Shown in pieces: positions 28,657-37,653 of a stretch of DNA of 64,000 nt. The translations under genes were made by a program, and so were the position numbers. This DNA comes from Nitrospinia bacterium (GTDB lineage: Bacteria; Nitrospinota; Nitrospinia; Nitrospinales; JAJDAT01): NCBI GenBank assembly GCA_029261715.1, contig JAJDAT010000014.1, positions 124,001 through 188,000 on the forward strand, in the 5' to 3' direction. The notes under the pieces are model-generated. The model worked only from the letters and a program-made list of their open reading frames with translations. It was not told the origin of the DNA and made no database searches. Numbering within the stretch: the stretch's first letter is position 1; every line of letters starts with the position of its first letter.

Positions 28657-28986
28657 TTAGCGGAGCGCAAAAATATCGGTAAACTTTTGACTAGTCCGGG
28701 CGCGCAAACCTACATAAACAAGAGTTACTAAATTGCCTAGAATGTAGACCGCCAAAGTCCAAACGATCCCACGCGCAACACTTTTCTCCATCACTCCAAT
28801 CCAAATCCCGACAAAAGTGGCTCCGATATAAAAATCTGTAAATGTAGCAACTCCCCAACGCAAAGCGGCCATCTCTTCAACCCCTTGCATAACATTGCTT
28901 TCGACGCTTGCCCAAACTATTACGCATGTAAGCGCAACAAAAAGTAGCGCGCAAACAAATAAAACCTGCAGTTTAAAATTAGGCAT
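28657..28986 (-). CDS. DUF1475-like small membrane protein
   Basis: A 109-residue protein with three membrane helices (about 8-28, 43-66 and 72-92) and a basic C-terminus. It resembles DUF1475 by the TDFYIGATFVG and LGNLVTLVY segments. It is the last gene of the lipid operon, 15 nt after the CFA-type methyltransferase. By association it may help in substrate handling at the inner membrane, but no catalytic residues stand out. Confidence 0.72.
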   Translation of the reverse strand: MPNFKLQVLFVCALLFVALTCVIVWASVESNVMQGVEEMAALRWGVATFTDFYIGATFVGIWIGVMEKSVARGIVWTLAVYILGNLVTLVYVGLRARTSQKFTDIFALR

Positions 28987-29001
28987 CGTTATCTCTCAGG
29001 T

Positions 29002-30033
29002 TTAATTTTTTCTAAATAAATAATGAGCTACAACCCATTCTTTTCCTCGCTTATAGCCAAATAACTCAGCACACGCCATGAAAAATATTCTCCACCTTTG
29101 AAACCAAATGGAGCTTTCTTCGTCGCCATAAACTTGTCTAAATATTGGAAGAATGACAGATTTCTTCTCATCCATATTTTTTAGCCATGCATTTGAAGTC
29201 TTCATATAATGACGACCATCCCAACGCCACTGTTTTTCTAAAGAAAGATCTTTTTGGAAATGGGACAACAAACCTTCAGACGGCATAACGCCACCTGTAA
29301 AAAAATATCGCCCCATCCAATTGTCCGAACCTGCTGTTTCAAAAAAATATGCATACTTCCGATGACAAAAAATATGGACAAACAACTTACCCTTTGGTTT
29401 TAACCATGATGCTATATTCCCCATTAGTTGCTCATAGTTACGCATATGTTCAAACATCTCGATAGAAACCACTCGATCAAATTTTTTTTCAGTAGAAAAC
29501 CGATTTATGTCTTCAGTTAAAACAATTAGGTTCTTTAATCCCCTATCTTTTGCATTTTGGCTAATAGCTTCTCTTTGCGGATTAGAATTTGAAATCGCGA
29601 CAATTTGACTGTTAGGGTATTTCTCCGCCATCCATAGAGATAGCGATCCCCAACCGCAACCTAACTCAAGAATATCCATTCCATCAGCTAATTCAGCTCT
29701 TTCACACGTGGCCATTAAAGAACTTTCTTCCGCTTGATTTAATTGGATCGACCCGTCTCCCCAATAGCAAGAACTGTATTTTTTATATTCCCCTAAAGTT
29801 AATTCAAAAAACCTCGGAGGCAATTCATAATGTTGTTGATTTGCTTCTAAAGTATTAACTGCTATGGGGCAAGATTTCAATTCTTCCACAAATTGAAGAA
29901 TCGACTCTGAACCCGATCCATTTTGCGAGGCTCGTTCCTCATCTAACCTTTTTTTTAATAACCATCTAATACCTAACCGAATCCCACTATCAGCGATTAA
30001 ACCTCGTTCCATCCAATCAACAATTTTATCCAT
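29002..30033 (-). CDS. CFA-synthase-like SAM methyltransferase (second copy)
   Basis: A 343-residue class I methyltransferase of the cyclopropane-fatty-acid-synthase family. SAM motif I is LELGCGWGSL and a later segment is IEMFEHMRNYEQLM; the end is aromatic (WRIFFMACAELFGY). ATG 30033 lies 2 nt after the DUF1295 stop and has AAGGA upstream, so it is preferred to an overlapping upstream start at 30057. It acts on an unsaturated acyl chain or similar lipid using S-adenosylmethionine. It is divergent in sequence from the main CFA synthase of this operon, so it may methylate a different position. Confidence 0.85.
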   Translation of the reverse strand: MDKIVDWMERGLIADSGIRLGIRWLLKKRLDEERASQNGSGSESILQFVEELKSCPIAVNTLEANQQHYELPPRFFELTLGEYKKYSSCYWGDGSIQLNQAEESSLMATCERAELADGMDILELGCGWGSLSLWMAEKYPNSQIVAISNSNPQREAISQNAKDRGLKNLIVLTEDINRFSTEKKFDRVVSIEMFEHMRNYEQLMGNIASWLKPKGKLFVHIFCHRKYAYFFETAGSDNWMGRYFFTGGVMPSEGLLSHFQKDLSLEKQWRWDGRHYMKTSNAWLKNMDEKKSVILPIFRQVYGDEESSIWFQRWRIFFMACAELFGYKRGKEWVVAHYLFRKN

Positions 30034-30035
30034 TT

Positions 30036-30824
30036 TCAATTTTCCTTCGGAGGCCATGGGAAAAACATACTCGTTGTTTCCAAATATTTTTTATAATCTT
30101 CACCTTTAGTTTTCAAAGCTTGCTGTTCCGTAAACGGGATTCCAGAAATTTTGATCAAAAAAAGCAACATGATACAAGGGCCAACTAAAGTTACCCAACC
30201 ATAACCAGCGCCCCATCCCAAGACGACATAACTCCACCAATGAACCCACTCAAAAAAATAATTAGGATGCCGAGAATATTTCCACAAACCGGCACGACAA
30301 ACTTTTCCTTTATTAGATTCTTCCGCTCTAAATTTCGCGAGTTGATTATCCGCCGTCCATTCTCCCCCTATAGAGAATATCCATATTAATACGGCCAAGC
30401 TATCTATCGTTTCCAATGGCCTAGGGTTATAAACAACGATGGACATTGGAACAATAAATAATACCGCCACGGCCGCTTGGGATTGAAAAAAGAAAAAAAA
30501 GTATTCACCTACTTTTTTTCCTGCGGCTCGACGAAAGTTTTGATAACGACCATCTTCTTCTTTTGCTTTAATTATTCTATCGACGAGCAAATGAGTTCCT
30601 AAACGAATTCCCCAACCCGCTCCCATAACAGCCGCTAATATTCTTCGACTTTCATCGCCATTCCCCACAAAGGCAAAATACAATATGCCTCCTGCAATTG
30701 CATACGACCAACCGACATCCGCAATTCCCGCATCTCCCGTTTTTAGTTGCAATGCCCACAAGGCAATCATAAAAATTGCTATTACGATCCAACAATTAAT
30801 TAAATGAAAAAGGATTACAGGCAC
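30036..30824 (-). CDS. DUF1295 membrane oxidoreductase-like protein
   Basis: A 262-residue protein with about seven membrane helices. It has the DUF1295 / steroid 5-alpha-reductase-like signature near the C-terminus, including SRHPNYFFEWVHWW, GIPFTEQQAL and YLETTSMFFPW. Families with this fold reduce double bonds or methylate lipids at the membrane; the reaction here is not known. It lies between two CFA-type methyltransferases with gaps of 2 and 11 nt, indicating translational coupling in one operon. Confidence 0.88.
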   Translation of the reverse strand: MPVILFHLINCWIVIAIFMIALWALQLKTGDAGIADVGWSYAIAGGILYFAFVGNGDESRRILAAVMGAGWGIRLGTHLLVDRIIKAKEEDGRYQNFRRAAGKKVGEYFFFFFQSQAAVAVLFIVPMSIVVYNPRPLETIDSLAVLIWIFSIGGEWTADNQLAKFRAEESNKGKVCRAGLWKYSRHPNYFFEWVHWWSYVVLGWGAGYGWVTLVGPCIMLLFLIKISGIPFTEQQALKTKGEDYKKYLETTSMFFPWPPKEN

Positions 30825-30835
30825 AAATAAACCTC

Positions 30836-32140
30836 TTAAAGGGCTTTTTTAGGGTTTTCTATGAAAGGTAAAATGGGGTCCATTCGGCAATGTGGCTTGG
30901 TAAATAACATCTGTACATTGCCAATTTGCCTTTCAATAAAACCGCCTTCACAGTAACAAAGATAAAAAATCCACATTCTAATAAAAGCTTCAGAAAAACC
31001 TAAATTCTTAACTTTGCTCTCATTTTCCAAAAAGCGTTCTCTCCACTCCTTAAGCGTCTTAGCGTAATGCGGCGTAATATCTTCCAGATGAAACAATCTC
31101 ATATCGGAAGAGGCGGCAGCTGCGGAACAAAGCGCAGTAATCGAAGGAATGCAACTTCCCGGAAAAATATATTGCTTGATAAAATCTACAAAATCTTTCG
31201 CCTCGTCAAATAAGTTATCTACAATAATAATTGCTTGAATCATCATTCGCCCGTTTGGCTTGAGCAATTGACCACATTTTTGAAAAAAGGTACTATAATA
31301 TTGATAGCCAACCGCTTCGATCATCTCGATAGAAACCAATTTATCGAATTGCCCTTGTAAATCTCTATAATCTTGTTTTAGAACCGTTACTTGGCCGTCT
31401 ACACCATTCTCTTTTATTAAGTTTCTGGAAAAGGCAAGTTGTTCGTCTGAGATTGTGGTGGTAGTTACGCGACAACCATAATTTTTGGCAGCGTGAAGAG
31501 CAAACCCTCCCCATCCGGTTCCAATTTCCAATACATGGTCTTCTGACGACAAATCCATTTTTTTACAGATTCGATCAATTTTAGCTACGGAAGCGTCATA
31601 CAAAGAACTATCAGGATTTTCAAAAATACCGCAGGAATACATTCGAGTATCGTCCAAAAAGGTCGAAAAAAAATCATTTCCCAAGTCGTAATGAGCGTGA
31701 ATATTTTTCAGACTTCCTTGTCGGTTATTCTTCTTCCAGGCATGCGCAAGTTTAAAAGCTAAAACTCCCAAACTAGCCAAACCTCCTTCCATGTTGTTAG
31801 CGGCATCTCTATTCCGAGTAAAAATTTGAACCAAGGCGGTTAAATCATCGCAAGTCCATCTTCCTCTTATATAAGATTCACCTGCGCCATTTAAACCCTT
31901 AGCAGCTATATCTAAAAACATCTTGGGACTTTGTACATTAACGGTCGCCTTAAGAGGAAACTCAGAAGTCGCTTTCCCAAAAATCATACGTTCGTTTTCT
32001 TCTATAACAGTAACTTCCCCTTCAGTTATGTTTTTAAAATAATTCAAAACCAATTTTCGAGCGATTTTATCGATAAAAGTAGTAGCCAACTCATCGGTTA
32101 ATTCTATTTCTTTGGGAGCAATAAATTCTTCAGTTTGCAC
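30836..32140 (-). CDS. cfa: Cyclopropane-fatty-acyl-phospholipid synthase
   Basis: A 434-residue CFA synthase. It has an N-terminal lipid-interaction domain (about 1-130), then NIHAHYDLGNDFF and FLDDTRMYSCGIF, SAM motif I (VLEIGTGWGGFAL), KLVSIEMIEAVG and YIFPGSCIPS. It transfers the SAM methyl group to a cis double bond of membrane phospholipids; CFA-family members can give cyclopropane or methyl-branched products. The start chosen is GTG 32140: GGGAGG lies 6 nt before it inside the end of the DUF1365 gene. A TTG at 32146 directly abuts that site and is less likely. Gap to DUF1365 is 2 nt. Confidence 0.93.
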   Translation of the reverse strand: MQTEEFIAPKEIELTDELATTFIDKIARKLVLNYFKNITEGEVTVIEENERMIFGKATSEFPLKATVNVQSPKMFLDIAAKGLNGAGESYIRGRWTCDDLTALVQIFTRNRDAANNMEGGLASLGVLAFKLAHAWKKNNRQGSLKNIHAHYDLGNDFFSTFLDDTRMYSCGIFENPDSSLYDASVAKIDRICKKMDLSSEDHVLEIGTGWGGFALHAAKNYGCRVTTTTISDEQLAFSRNLIKENGVDGQVTVLKQDYRDLQGQFDKLVSIEMIEAVGYQYYSTFFQKCGQLLKPNGRMMIQAIIIVDNLFDEAKDFVDFIKQYIFPGSCIPSITALCSAAAASSDMRLFHLEDITPHYAKTLKEWRERFLENESKVKNLGFSEAFIRMWIFYLCYCEGGFIERQIGNVQMLFTKPHCRMDPILPFIENPKKAL

Positions 32141-32142
32141 GA

Positions 32143-32910
32143 TCAACCTCCCTCATGAATTCTATGTTTTGGATGAGAATAAAAAGGACATTTTTTCCAC
32201 CAAAGAAGCAGGGCTTGGTAATATATAGCCGCCTTAACTTTCCAGGTCATTAATGGGTATTTAATTAAAACTCTAGCGAGAGAATGACCGTTGATTGGTT
32301 TTCGTTTCATAACTAAATTAGCTTCGAAAATTTTCTTACCCTTATTCCAATTTTCCATTTGAACTTTAAGGCGTTCTCCAGGCTCTGAAAAATACCACTC
32401 GTAATCAATACCCATATCCATAAATGGAGATATATGAAATTCTTTTTCAAAACAAAACTTTTTCATCCCGTTTTTTTCGTTAACTAAACTTAAATCAAGT
32501 AAATAACAATGTTGTTCACCCCAGGGAGTATTATTAATTTCTGCAATTATGCTTTGCACAGATTCCATCGTTCGATCAAAACAAAAGTAGAAACTAACCG
32601 GGTTGAAGCGATAACCTAAATAGCTTAAGTGAGTCATTAAAAATACTGGACCATCAGGTTTTTTTCCTGTTTGTTCAAAAACCCAGTTTCTAACCGCTTC
32701 CGAAAGGGGAATATCATTATCGCCTAAATGGTCGCGCCGTCGAAAATGGGCAAAATTCCATCTGCGCGCAGACCAAAACCAGTAAGGATCAAATAACTCT
32801 GGAAGCTCGTCCAAATCTAAAAAAAGCATGAATAAAGAATAGTCAAACGTTCTTCTAGTAGGAGAATATCTAATATGATTAACTGCACCTTCGTATATAG
32901 CGCTATTCAT
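32143..32910 (-). CDS. DUF1365 protein
   Basis: A 255-residue protein of DUF1365, which is nearly always found beside an FAD oxidoreductase and a CFA synthase. Visible family segments are HIRYSPTRRTFDYSLFM (after residue 9), YLGYRFNPVSFYFCFD and KEFHISPFMDMGIDYEW. It is probably cytoplasmic or membrane-associated, without a known reaction. ATG 32910 overlaps the stop of the FAD gene as TAATG, a typical coupled start. An upstream in-frame start (32937) would overlap the FAD gene by 28 nt and is rejected. Confidence 0.92.
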   Translation of the reverse strand: MNSAIYEGAVNHIRYSPTRRTFDYSLFMLFLDLDELPELFDPYWFWSARRWNFAHFRRRDHLGDNDIPLSEAVRNWVFEQTGKKPDGPVFLMTHLSYLGYRFNPVSFYFCFDRTMESVQSIIAEINNTPWGEQHCYLLDLSLVNEKNGMKKFCFEKEFHISPFMDMGIDYEWYFSEPGERLKVQMENWNKGKKIFEANLVMKRKPINGHSLARVLIKYPLMTWKVKAAIYYQALLLWWKKCPFYSHPKHRIHEGG

Positions 32911-34154
32911 TAAAGAGATTTCCCAAATTGTCGACAAACCGCCAAAGCGCTTTTAAGACCATCTTCGTGAAAGCCAAATCCCCAATAAGCTCCACAAAAA
33001 TGGATTCTATCCGCGCCGTCAATTTCTTGATGACGCTTTTGAGCGGTAATACTACCGGTGTTATATATTGGATGATGGTATATAATTTTTTTTATAACTT
33101 TTTTAGGGTCGATAGAGTCTTCCATATTTAGCGAAACGCAAAACGTTTTCTCAGAGTCAAGCGTTTGAAGCATATTCATGTTATAAGTCACCGTTGATTC
33201 TTCAATAGGCTTAACTAATCTTCGATAATTCCAACTAGCCCAGGCTCTTCGTTCATTGGGTAAAACTGAAGAGTCCCAGTGTAAAACTGCAACATTTTTT
33301 TGATAGGGAATAGCTCCCAGAACTTCTCTTTCCTTTTTAGTTGGGTTTTCAATCATTCCTAAAGCTTGATCGCTATGAGTCGCAATGACTACCCGATCAA
33401 AAACTTTGTTTTCTCCACTCACATTTGTTATCTCGACACCATCCGTTCTTCTAGAAATCTTTTGAACTGGGGCGTTAAGAAAAATACGATCCTTAAACGA
33501 ATCTATAAGAGGAAGCACATATTGTTTTGAGCCTCCTCGGATCACTCTCCATTGAGGTCGTTCTTCGACATTTAGCATTCCATGGTTTTCAAAAAACTCT
33601 GCAAAAAACCGAAAATTAGAATTTTCAATGACTTTTGGTTTTGCCGACCAAATAGCCGACGCCATCGGAAAAGCATAATTCTCTCTCAGTTCATTAGAAT
33701 ACTGGCCACGCTTTAGAAATTCGCCAAAAGTGATTTCTTCTTTAGAACCATCTAAAAATGATTTTGCATCGCGATTAAACTTTAGAATATCCCTGACCAT
33801 AGATAGGAAGGAGGGTTTCAATAAGTTGATCCTTTGGGCAAATAAACCATTCAGAGACGTTCCATTGTATTCCAAACCTGACTTATCGCATTTAACGCTA
33901 AAACTCATACTCGTCGGTTGCGACGAAACCCCAAGGCGATCCATTAATTTAATAAAATTGGGATAGGTTTTATCGTTATAAACTATAAAACCAGTATCAA
34001 TCTCATAATTTGCGTTATCCATTGATACCGCAACAGTGTGAACATGACCTCCAACATAATCAGATGCCTCGTAAACACAAATGTCATGCTCACTTGCAAG
34101 CAAATAAGCGGTAGCCAAACCAGATATTCCTGTTCCAACAACAGCAATCTTCAT
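32910..34154 (-). CDS. FAD-dependent amine oxidase/desaturase-like oxidoreductase
   Basis: A 414-residue flavoprotein. The FAD dinucleotide-binding motif is at the N-terminus (VVGTGISGLATAYLLASE), then the second GG motif (YVGGHVHTVAV) and the C-terminal FAD signature (FCGAYWGFGFHEDGL). This family (NAD(P)-binding Rossmann-like flavoprotein of the CFA/DUF1365 cluster) is related to protoporphyrinogen oxidase and phytoene desaturase. In actinobacteria a flavoprotein partners with a CFA-type enzyme to make 10-methyl fatty acids, so lipid oxidoreduction is the likely role. ATG 34154 is preferred over an in-frame TTG just upstream. Confidence 0.9.
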   Translation of the reverse strand: MKIAVVGTGISGLATAYLLASEHDICVYEASDYVGGHVHTVAVSMDNANYEIDTGFIVYNDKTYPNFIKLMDRLGVSSQPTSMSFSVKCDKSGLEYNGTSLNGLFAQRINLLKPSFLSMVRDILKFNRDAKSFLDGSKEEITFGEFLKRGQYSNELRENYAFPMASAIWSAKPKVIENSNFRFFAEFFENHGMLNVEERPQWRVIRGGSKQYVLPLIDSFKDRIFLNAPVQKISRRTDGVEITNVSGENKVFDRVVIATHSDQALGMIENPTKKEREVLGAIPYQKNVAVLHWDSSVLPNERRAWASWNYRRLVKPIEESTVTYNMNMLQTLDSEKTFCVSLNMEDSIDPKKVIKKIIYHHPIYNTGSITAQKRHQEIDGADRIHFCGAYWGFGFHEDGLKSALAVCRQFGKSL

Positions 34155-34160
34155 CAAAAA

Positions 34161-35096
34161 CTAACGCTTTTCTGAAATAAGAGAGGATCTTAAAGCTTTT
34201 TCGGGAACGCTTTTTAAATCCCAGACTATTCCAATCCGAGACATAAAATTTAAAATCAAGTAAGTAATATCAAGTTCCCACCAATAAAAACCTTGTCTCA
34301 CAGAATTAGGATAATGGTGGTGGTTATTATGCCAACCTTCCCCCAAGGTGATTAAAGCTACCCAAAAATTATTTCGACTATCGTCGCCAGTCACATACCT
34401 TCTACTCCCAAATTTATGCGCTAAAGAATTAGTAGAACAGGTCCCATGAAATAAAAAAATGGTTGAGATTAAAAATCCCCAAACAAATAATTGAGATCCA
34501 GTAACTCCCCACTCCGGCATATTGATACTCATATAATCTCCAACAGCAATAATCCCAGTCGCAAACAAAATCGGAATAACGACATCAAATCTATCCAACC
34601 ACCTTAGCTCTGGATAGCGCATAAAATCGCTAATCAACTCTTTTTTGGTTGAGAAGTTTGACTTACCCATAAACCAAAACATATGACTGCGCCAAAACCC
34701 TGATTGTCTGGGGGAATGAATATCTTTTTCCGTATCGGAATATTTATGATGAAGGCGATGATAAGAAGCCCACCAAATGGGACCCCTTTGAATTGCAGAA
34801 GCGCCTATAACAGCAAAAACAAATTGAAAAAAACGAGACGTCTTAAATGCTCGGTGAGAAAAGTATCGATGGTAAAATCCCGTGATAGCAAACATCCGAA
34901 TAAAGTATAAAAAAAAAGCTATAAAAACTGCGGGCCAACTCCAACCAACCCAAAAAACGGCAAAACAACCTAGGTGAAGCGCGACAAAAGGAATACAACG
35001 TACCCAATCAACAGATTGATCGTTTTCTTCATCTAAATTATTCGTCCCTGCATGGCTATCAAACCATTGGGTAAAAGCGTCTAATCGATCAAGCAT
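34161..35096 (-). CDS. Acyl-CoA delta-9-type fatty acid desaturase
   Basis: A 311-residue membrane di-iron desaturase. The three His boxes are visible: HRYFSH (76-81), HRLHH (113-117) and HNNHHHYPN (about 255-263). Four membrane helices flank them. The enzyme introduces a cis double bond into acyl-CoA with oxygen and an electron donor, so the organism lives with oxygen at least part of the time. It is the first gene of the lipid operon, 6 nt upstream of the FAD oxidoreductase, and would supply the unsaturated acyl substrate used by the CFA-type enzymes. Confidence 0.93.
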   Translation of the reverse strand: MLDRLDAFTQWFDSHAGTNNLDEENDQSVDWVRCIPFVALHLGCFAVFWVGWSWPAVFIAFFLYFIRMFAITGFYHRYFSHRAFKTSRFFQFVFAVIGASAIQRGPIWWASYHRLHHKYSDTEKDIHSPRQSGFWRSHMFWFMGKSNFSTKKELISDFMRYPELRWLDRFDVVIPILFATGIIAVGDYMSINMPEWGVTGSQLFVWGFLISTIFLFHGTCSTNSLAHKFGSRRYVTGDDSRNNFWVALITLGEGWHNNHHHYPNSVRQGFYWWELDITYLILNFMSRIGIVWDLKSVPEKALRSSLISEKR

Positions 35097-35345
35097 ACCA
35101 ATTTCAGCTCCAACAATCGGGTTTCCGTTTTCGTATAAACCACTCTATATTAAAGAATCAACAAAGAGGAAAGCAAAGATTTTATTCAAAGTCCAAAATC
35201 GTTGAATTCTCCTAACTTAATAACACAAAAAAAAACAACTATTCGGAATTCGGATAACAAAAACAAAAAAAACACAAAAGCGTCATCATGCCAATATTAA
35301 AAAATGAAAAAAAATCGCAAGCGGATTGGTCTAATGAAATTAAAC

Positions 35346-36263
35346 TTAGGAAATATTTTTTTTGCGGGAATCAAGGAAAGAAAGAATTATATCGCGGCGG
35401 ACGCGTTCGCATTCCGGGCAATATCTTCTTAAAAGATCGTTACCAGCTAGATCTTTTACCAAAGAATCGTGATCAACTTTAAAACCAGACTCAGAAGTTA
35501 ACCATTCGATTCCTCCAGTTTTATTACAAATGGGACATAAAATGATAGCTCCTTCAGTGTCGCCAGTAAACTCTGAATTATCGTCGGTAGCATTTGTCTT
35601 TTTTGCGTTTTTGAGGTTCTCGGTCAGTCCTGCCCGATTTTCCATTTGTCGCTCTAATTCATTACGATAATCCGCAACAACTTCACAAGATAATTTTCTT
35701 TTTTCCTTAAGATCAACATCATTCTCATTTTCAACTAAATGAGCCACAAGGTTTAAAAGAATTGATACAAAATTCAGGATTTTTCCATTTAATTGATCGG
35801 CATCTAAATCTACAACCCCTATAAAAACTCCAAATGTTCTAGATCGAGTAGATAAGCTCTTCACTACAGTTTGAATTTTTAATTCCGAGTCTTTGGTTTT
35901 GAAAGCCTTATTAGACTTTAAAGACCACGAGAAAATCCCCTTATCTATAAGAGAATCAACCGCGCTTTGTAAAAGTTCACTTTTTGATTCCGGATGGCAA
36001 AGTTGTAAACGAAAATCTCCTGCGCTATCTTCAGGCACAAAAAAGCCCATTGCCTTAAAATCAAAGATTTGTTTAATGTAATTGGAAGAAATTTTTAAGA
36101 AGTAATCAGAATCTAAATGTTTTTCACGATCCATATTTAGATCAAATAAAGACGTTAGCAATTCTAAGGAGTAATAATACCAGCGGTTACTCTGCTCCAG
36201 AAAATTGTTTCTAGCTTCAAGTCTTTCTAACTTCAACCTTCCTTTTGAATCTTCTTTATCCAT
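35346..36263 (-). CDS. GAF-like domain protein with C-terminal zinc ribbon
   Basis: A 305-residue soluble protein. The region from about 45 to 190 has GAF-like secondary structure (for example FKAMGFFVPEDSAGDF and RTFGVFIGVVDLD). A helical linker follows, and the C-terminus has CPICNKTG (about 243-250) and YCPECERVR (about 282-290), a four-Cys zinc ribbon with the middle segment between. A signalling or regulatory role is likely, but no output domain is recognised. It begins 8 nt after the HDOD gene, so the two are probably cotranscribed and may act together. Confidence 0.7.
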   Translation of the reverse strand: MDKEDSKGRLKLERLEARNNFLEQSNRWYYYSLELLTSLFDLNMDREKHLDSDYFLKISSNYIKQIFDFKAMGFFVPEDSAGDFRLQLCHPESKSELLQSAVDSLIDKGIFSWSLKSNKAFKTKDSELKIQTVVKSLSTRSRTFGVFIGVVDLDADQLNGKILNFVSILLNLVAHLVENENDVDLKEKRKLSCEVVADYRNELERQMENRAGLTENLKNAKKTNATDDNSEFTGDTEGAIILCPICNKTGGIEWLTSESGFKVDHDSLVKDLAGNDLLRRYCPECERVRRDIILSFLDSRKKNIS

Positions 36264-36271
36264 TGTTCACT

Positions 36272-37117
36272 CTAAATAAAAAAATCGATCACGTCCGTAA
36301 ATTGGGTCTCTACCCTATCCAAAAGAACATCTAAGTTCTTTGGACTTAAATTTATTTTATCCCAAACAGCAGGTTCAATAGGAGGCACAAAACAATCCCC
36401 ACTAGAACCTAATTCCATAGCTTTGGTAATTGTGTCTGCAACATTAATAATACAACATTCGTAAACTAAGTTCGGCGCATTCAATGGTTCGTGATGATAA
36501 CGCACTATTTCAGCTAAAGAAGCTGGTAATTTCCAATGTTCAACTAATGCTGCGCCTACCGCGGCATGATCCTCCCCCCATGAATCTTTTTCAGATAAAA
36601 ATAAAAATTCACCTGTTTCTTTATGTGAATCTAACGCTTTATTTACAAGGTCTGGCCTATTTTCAAGCATAACTAGCCTACCAACGTCGTGTAAAATTCC
36701 GCTTAAAAAGAGCTTTTCGGAATTTAGCTTTTGATCCCAAGCGCCTATAGCCCTAGCGCAAATGCCACAACTGACATGATGTCTCCAAAAAGAATTCATA
36801 TCGATCGATTCAGAATCAACATCTGCAAAAACAGATAATATAGTTGTCGCCAAAGCTAAATCAACCAAATCACTAGTGCCAATAATAGAAATAGCGTGCG
36901 ATATTGCTTCAATCTCTTCTTCAAACCCATAAAATGAGCTATTTACAATTTTCAATAATCTAAATGAAAGCGCAGAGTCGTTTTTAATAATATATTCGAC
37001 ATCTTCGAACCCGCTAGCGGGATTATTAACCGCCTCTTTAATCTGAAAATAAACTTCTGGCAAAGAAGAAAGTTTAGGGTCTTCATTTATTACTCCAAGA
37101 ATATTAAGTCCCGACAA
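36272..37117 (-). CDS. HDOD-domain signalling protein
   Basis: A 281-residue single-domain HDOD protein (about residues 8-210, with the LKIVNSSFYG and LFLSGILHDVGRLV segments). HDOD domains resemble HD phosphohydrolases but usually lack catalysis and act in signalling or motility control. The start is set at TTG 37117, which has AGAGGA 6 nt upstream. The upstream in-frame ATG at 37156 lies inside the loop of an intrinsic terminator hairpin and has no ribosome binding site. The HD pair in ILHDVG is present, so residual metal binding is possible. Confidence 0.86.
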   Translation of the reverse strand: MSGLNILGVINEDPKLSSLPEVYFQIKEAVNNPASGFEDVEYIIKNDSALSFRLLKIVNSSFYGFEEEIEAISHAISIIGTSDLVDLALATTILSVFADVDSESIDMNSFWRHHVSCGICARAIGAWDQKLNSEKLFLSGILHDVGRLVMLENRPDLVNKALDSHKETGEFLFLSEKDSWGEDHAAVGAALVEHWKLPASLAEIVRYHHEPLNAPNLVYECCIINVADTITKAMELGSSGDCFVPPIEPAVWDKINLSPKNLDVLLDRVETQFTDVIDFFI

Positions 37118-37140
37118 AAGATTTCCTCTAAATAAGATTA

Positions 37141-37177
37141 AAAAAATGAAGCTCATAAAAATTGGGCTTCATTTTTT
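37141..37177 (-). terminator. Intrinsic terminator upstream of the HDOD gene
   Basis: A perfect 12-bp inverted repeat (AAAAAATGAAGC 37141-37152 and GCTTCATTTTTT 37166-37177) with a 13-nt loop. T-runs lie on both strands. On the minus strand it follows the 100-residue membrane protein gene and precedes the HDOD gene, so it ends the upstream transcript or acts as an attenuator. Confidence 0.75.
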
Positions 37178-37248
37178 TGAAATTCGGAATATAACACATT
37201 TTCAAAAAAAACATTTACCCTCTAATTAATTGTTTTAATTGAAAAATT

Positions 37249-37551
37249 TCAATCTGATGTTTTAACAAAAAAACCATATAAACATACAGCTAAAAACAAA
37301 AAACCAAATAACAAATAAAAGATAAGGCTTTCTAACGTATTACCAAAAAGATCAACAAAAAGACCTTTATTAAATAAAAACCCCCAATAGAATGAGTAAA
37401 TAAAGGTAATTAACAATCCCAACTTATATTTCTGGTAAAGAAGGCAACACGAAATAATAATTGTAAGGGCAAACACTTCTCCCAATGGAATACACAATGT
37501 TTTATCCGTTAAAAAACCGAAAAAAGAAACGGATTTAGAAACTGGTTCCAT
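37249..37551 (-). CDS. Small membrane protein, unknown
   Basis: A 100-residue protein with three hydrophobic helices (about 22-42, 43-65 and 70-96). No family is recognised. The ATG lies in a region without a strong ribosome binding site. The gene is followed by a perfect terminator at 37141-37177, which supports it being a real transcription unit. Confidence 0.6.
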   Translation of the reverse strand: MEPVSKSVSFFGFLTDKTLCIPLGEVFALTIIISCCLLYQKYKLGLLITFIYSFYWGFLFNKGLFVDLFGNTLESLIFYLLFGFLFLAVCLYGFFVKTSD

Positions 37552-37653
37552 ATAGAATTCTCTGGTTTAATTATTTAATAATTTTCAAAAAAGTGAATCG
37601 CCAACTTAACGCGTAATTATAATAATGTTATGCGAAACTTTTGAAATCATTAA

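Noticed and set aside
37154-37156. ATG as HDOD start
   Set aside because: It lies in the loop of an intrinsic terminator and has no ribosome binding site; TTG 37117 has one.
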